The notes under the pieces: generated by a model | Databases searched by the model: none | Told to the model about the DNA's origin: nothing | The model's input: only the letters and a program-made list of their open reading frames with translations | In this document: positions 13,195-14,508 of the stretch, in pieces | Numbering within the stretch: position 1 is the stretch's first letter | Layout of the letters: each line of letters begins with the position of its first letter | Assembly (NCBI GenBank): GCA_002432795.1 | Contig: DJGU01000051.1 | Coordinates: 5,901-20,408 of the forward strand | Source of the DNA: Anaerolineaceae bacterium UBA5838 | GTDB taxonomy: Bacteria > Chloroflexota > Anaerolineae > Anaerolineales > Anaerolineaceae | Direction: 5' to 3' | Length of the DNA stretch: 14,508 nucleotides | Translations under genes and position numbers: made by a program

Positions 13195-14508
13195 TCAATT
13201 CGTGAAGTCAAGGTTAACCTTTTTGTCCGATAAGCCAGCTTTTTTACAGGCGGCTTCGATCAATCCAAGAAACAACGGGTGTGCCCGGTTAGGGCGCGAT
13301 AAAAACTCAGGATGAAATTGAGAAGCCAGCATATATGGATGATCCTTTACCTCTGCCATCTCCACCAAAACACCATCCGGAGACAAACCCGAAAAGACCA
13401 TCCCATTTTCTTCAAACTGTTCTCGATAGTCGTTATTGACCTCATAGCGATGGCGGTGCCGTTCCTGGATCACATCCGCCTGGTACAAATCCTGAGCCTT
13501 GGTGTTGGGTTTGATGTGGCAGGGATAAAGACCCAGGCGCATCGTGCCGCCCAACTGACTCAACCCGCGTTGTTCCAACATAAGGTCAATCACCGGGTCG
13601 GGGGTGAGCTTGTTAAATTCAGCGGAATCTGCCTCTTTTAAGCCCAGAACGTTGCGGGCAAAATCAATCATCATCACTTGCAGACCCAGGCAGAGTCCCA
13701 GGTAGGGGATCTTGTTTTCCCGCGCATACTGCGCAGCCAAAACTTTTCCTTCGACGCCACGACTGCCAAATCCACCAGGAACAAGAATGGCATCCAGACC
13801 AGCAAGTAAATCCTGCACGTTGCTCTTTTCGATAACTGTCGAAGAAATCCACTGCAAGTCCACACCCACCCCATAATAAAGGGCGGCATGGTTCAGGGCT
13901 TCTCTGACGCTCAAATAAGCATCATGGAGCTCAACATATTTACCCACCAGCCCAATTTTGATGGTGGGCTTCTGGCGTTTGAGTTCTGCAACCATTGTTT
14001 TCCAACCCTGGAGCTTTGGTGGATGTTTGGGTTCCAGTGCCAGCCGTTCCAGGAGGATATCCGCGACACGAGCCTGTTCAAGGACCAGTGGAATTTCGTA
14101 CAGCAGATCCGCTGTCACCAGCGGTATCACGGCTTCTTTGCGAACGTCACAAAATTGAGAAATTTTGCGTGAAAGCTCCTCTTCAAATGGAAAATCGCTG
14201 CGAGCGATGATCATATCTGGCAAGATACCTACAGATCGCAATTCACGCACTGAATGCTGGGTGGGTTTGGTTTTGGTTTCATTGGTCGCGCGCAAGTAAG
14301 GCAGCCATGTGATGTGCACAAAGGCTGTGTTTTCACGACCCAGATCGTTTCGCAGCTCCCTGATGGCTTCGAGGAAGGGCTGACTTTCGATGTCACCAAC
14401 CGTGCCACCTACTTCGATGAGAGCAATGTCCGCGTCCGTCGAGCGTGTCAGCAATTCCACCCGTTTTTTGATTTCATTAGTAATGTGAGGAATAACCTGG
14501 ATAGTGCC
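13195..14508 (-). CDS. pyrG: CTP synthase, N-terminus missing at the window edge
   Basis: Makes CTP from UTP using glutamine and ATP. The frame stays open through the end of the window. Codons beyond 14460 encode GTIQVIPHITNEIKKRVELL, which belongs to the synthase domain, so the GTG near 14460 is not the start. About 437 residues are present of an expected 535-550; the first hundred or so, with the ATP P-loop, lie outside. The visible synthase part includes IEVGGTVGDIESQPFLEAIR. The C-terminal class I glutamine amidotransferase domain has GGFGSRGVEGK, nucleophile Cys in LGLCLGLQ, and His/Glu of the triad in SQFHPEFLSRP. The stop is TGA at 13195-13197. No terminator is visible before eno. Confidence 0.97.
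   Translation of the reverse strand, partial: GTIQVIPHITNEIKKRVELLTRSTDADIALIEVGGTVGDIESQPFLEAIRELRNDLGRENTAFVHITWLPYLRATNETKTKPTQHSVRELRSVGILPDMIIARSDFPFEEELSRKISQFCDVRKEAVIPLVTADLLYEIPLVLEQARVADILLERLALEPKHPPKLQGWKTMVAELKRQKPTIKIGLVGKYVELHDAYLSVREALNHAALYYGVGVDLQWISSTVIEKSNVQDLLAGLDAILVPGGFGSRGVEGKVLAAQYARENKIPYLGLCLGLQVMMIDFARNVLGLKEADSAEFNKLTPDPVIDLMLEQRGLSQLGGTMRLGLYPCHIKPNTKAQDLYQADVIQERHRHRYEVNNDYREQFEENGMVFSGLSPDGVLVEMAEVKDHPYMLASQFHPEFLSRPNRAHPLFLGLIEAACKKAGLSDKKVNLDFTN

Noticed and set aside
13176..13211. Complete promoter for eno (TTGACT at 13206-13211 with TATAAT at 13176-13181)
   Set aside because: The spacing is 24 bp, too long for a sigma-70 promoter; only the -10 element is noted in the eno entry.
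14460..14460. GTG at 14460 as the start of pyrG
   Set aside because: The frame upstream continues with conserved CTP synthase sequence to the window edge, so the gene is truncated there rather than starting.

Overview
The window reads like a stretch of a bacterial chromosome of moderate GC. Protein style suggests a Chloroflexota bacterium of the Anaerolineae type: lipoproteins with Pro/Thr/Ala-rich linkers after the lipobox, a DUF3048 lipoprotein, a family 5 uracil-DNA glycosylase and a CzrA-like zinc sensor. This placement is inference from the sequences, not a database match. Nearly all genes are recognisable housekeeping or transport functions. The less ordinary content lies in control sites, one decayed gene and a repeat-rich intergenic region of about 1.1 kb.

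Positions 1-550 hold the possible tail of an unknown gene, an inverted repeat, and a decayed short-chain dehydrogenase split by a frameshift. Positions 530-4090 (minus strand) are the phosphate uptake operon pstS-pstC-pstA-pstB. It is preceded by TTAA hexamers on an 11-bp period, like the PHO boxes bound by PhoP. A strong hairpin lies between pstS and pstC. The divergent gene at 4247-5464 is a DUF3048 (YerB-like) lipoprotein.

Positions 5461-7867 (minus strand) are a zinc-type efflux pair: an ArsR/SmtB repressor whose C-terminal helix carries the CzrA metal-site spacing, then a P1B-2 ATPase. A promoter and an overlapping imperfect 9-2-9 operator can be read directly upstream. Next come a DEDDh exonuclease (minus strand) and, divergently, a FUSC-type membrane protein overlapping a sirtuin (plus strand).

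Positions 9995-11073 carry no convincing gene. They contain several short REP-like palindromic repeats, a degenerate duplicated block of about 45 bp linked to a second hairpin repeat, and two copies, roughly 90% identical, of a 199-bp element made of nested inverted repeats (REPIN-like or MITE-like).

Positions 11074-14508 (minus strand) run pyrG (cut by the window edge), eno and a family 5 uracil-DNA glycosylase, with a clear intrinsic terminator after eno. I see no CRISPR array, phage genes, tRNA, rRNA or transposase. I found no convincing multi-gene novel system; the repeat region is the best candidate for something undescribed.
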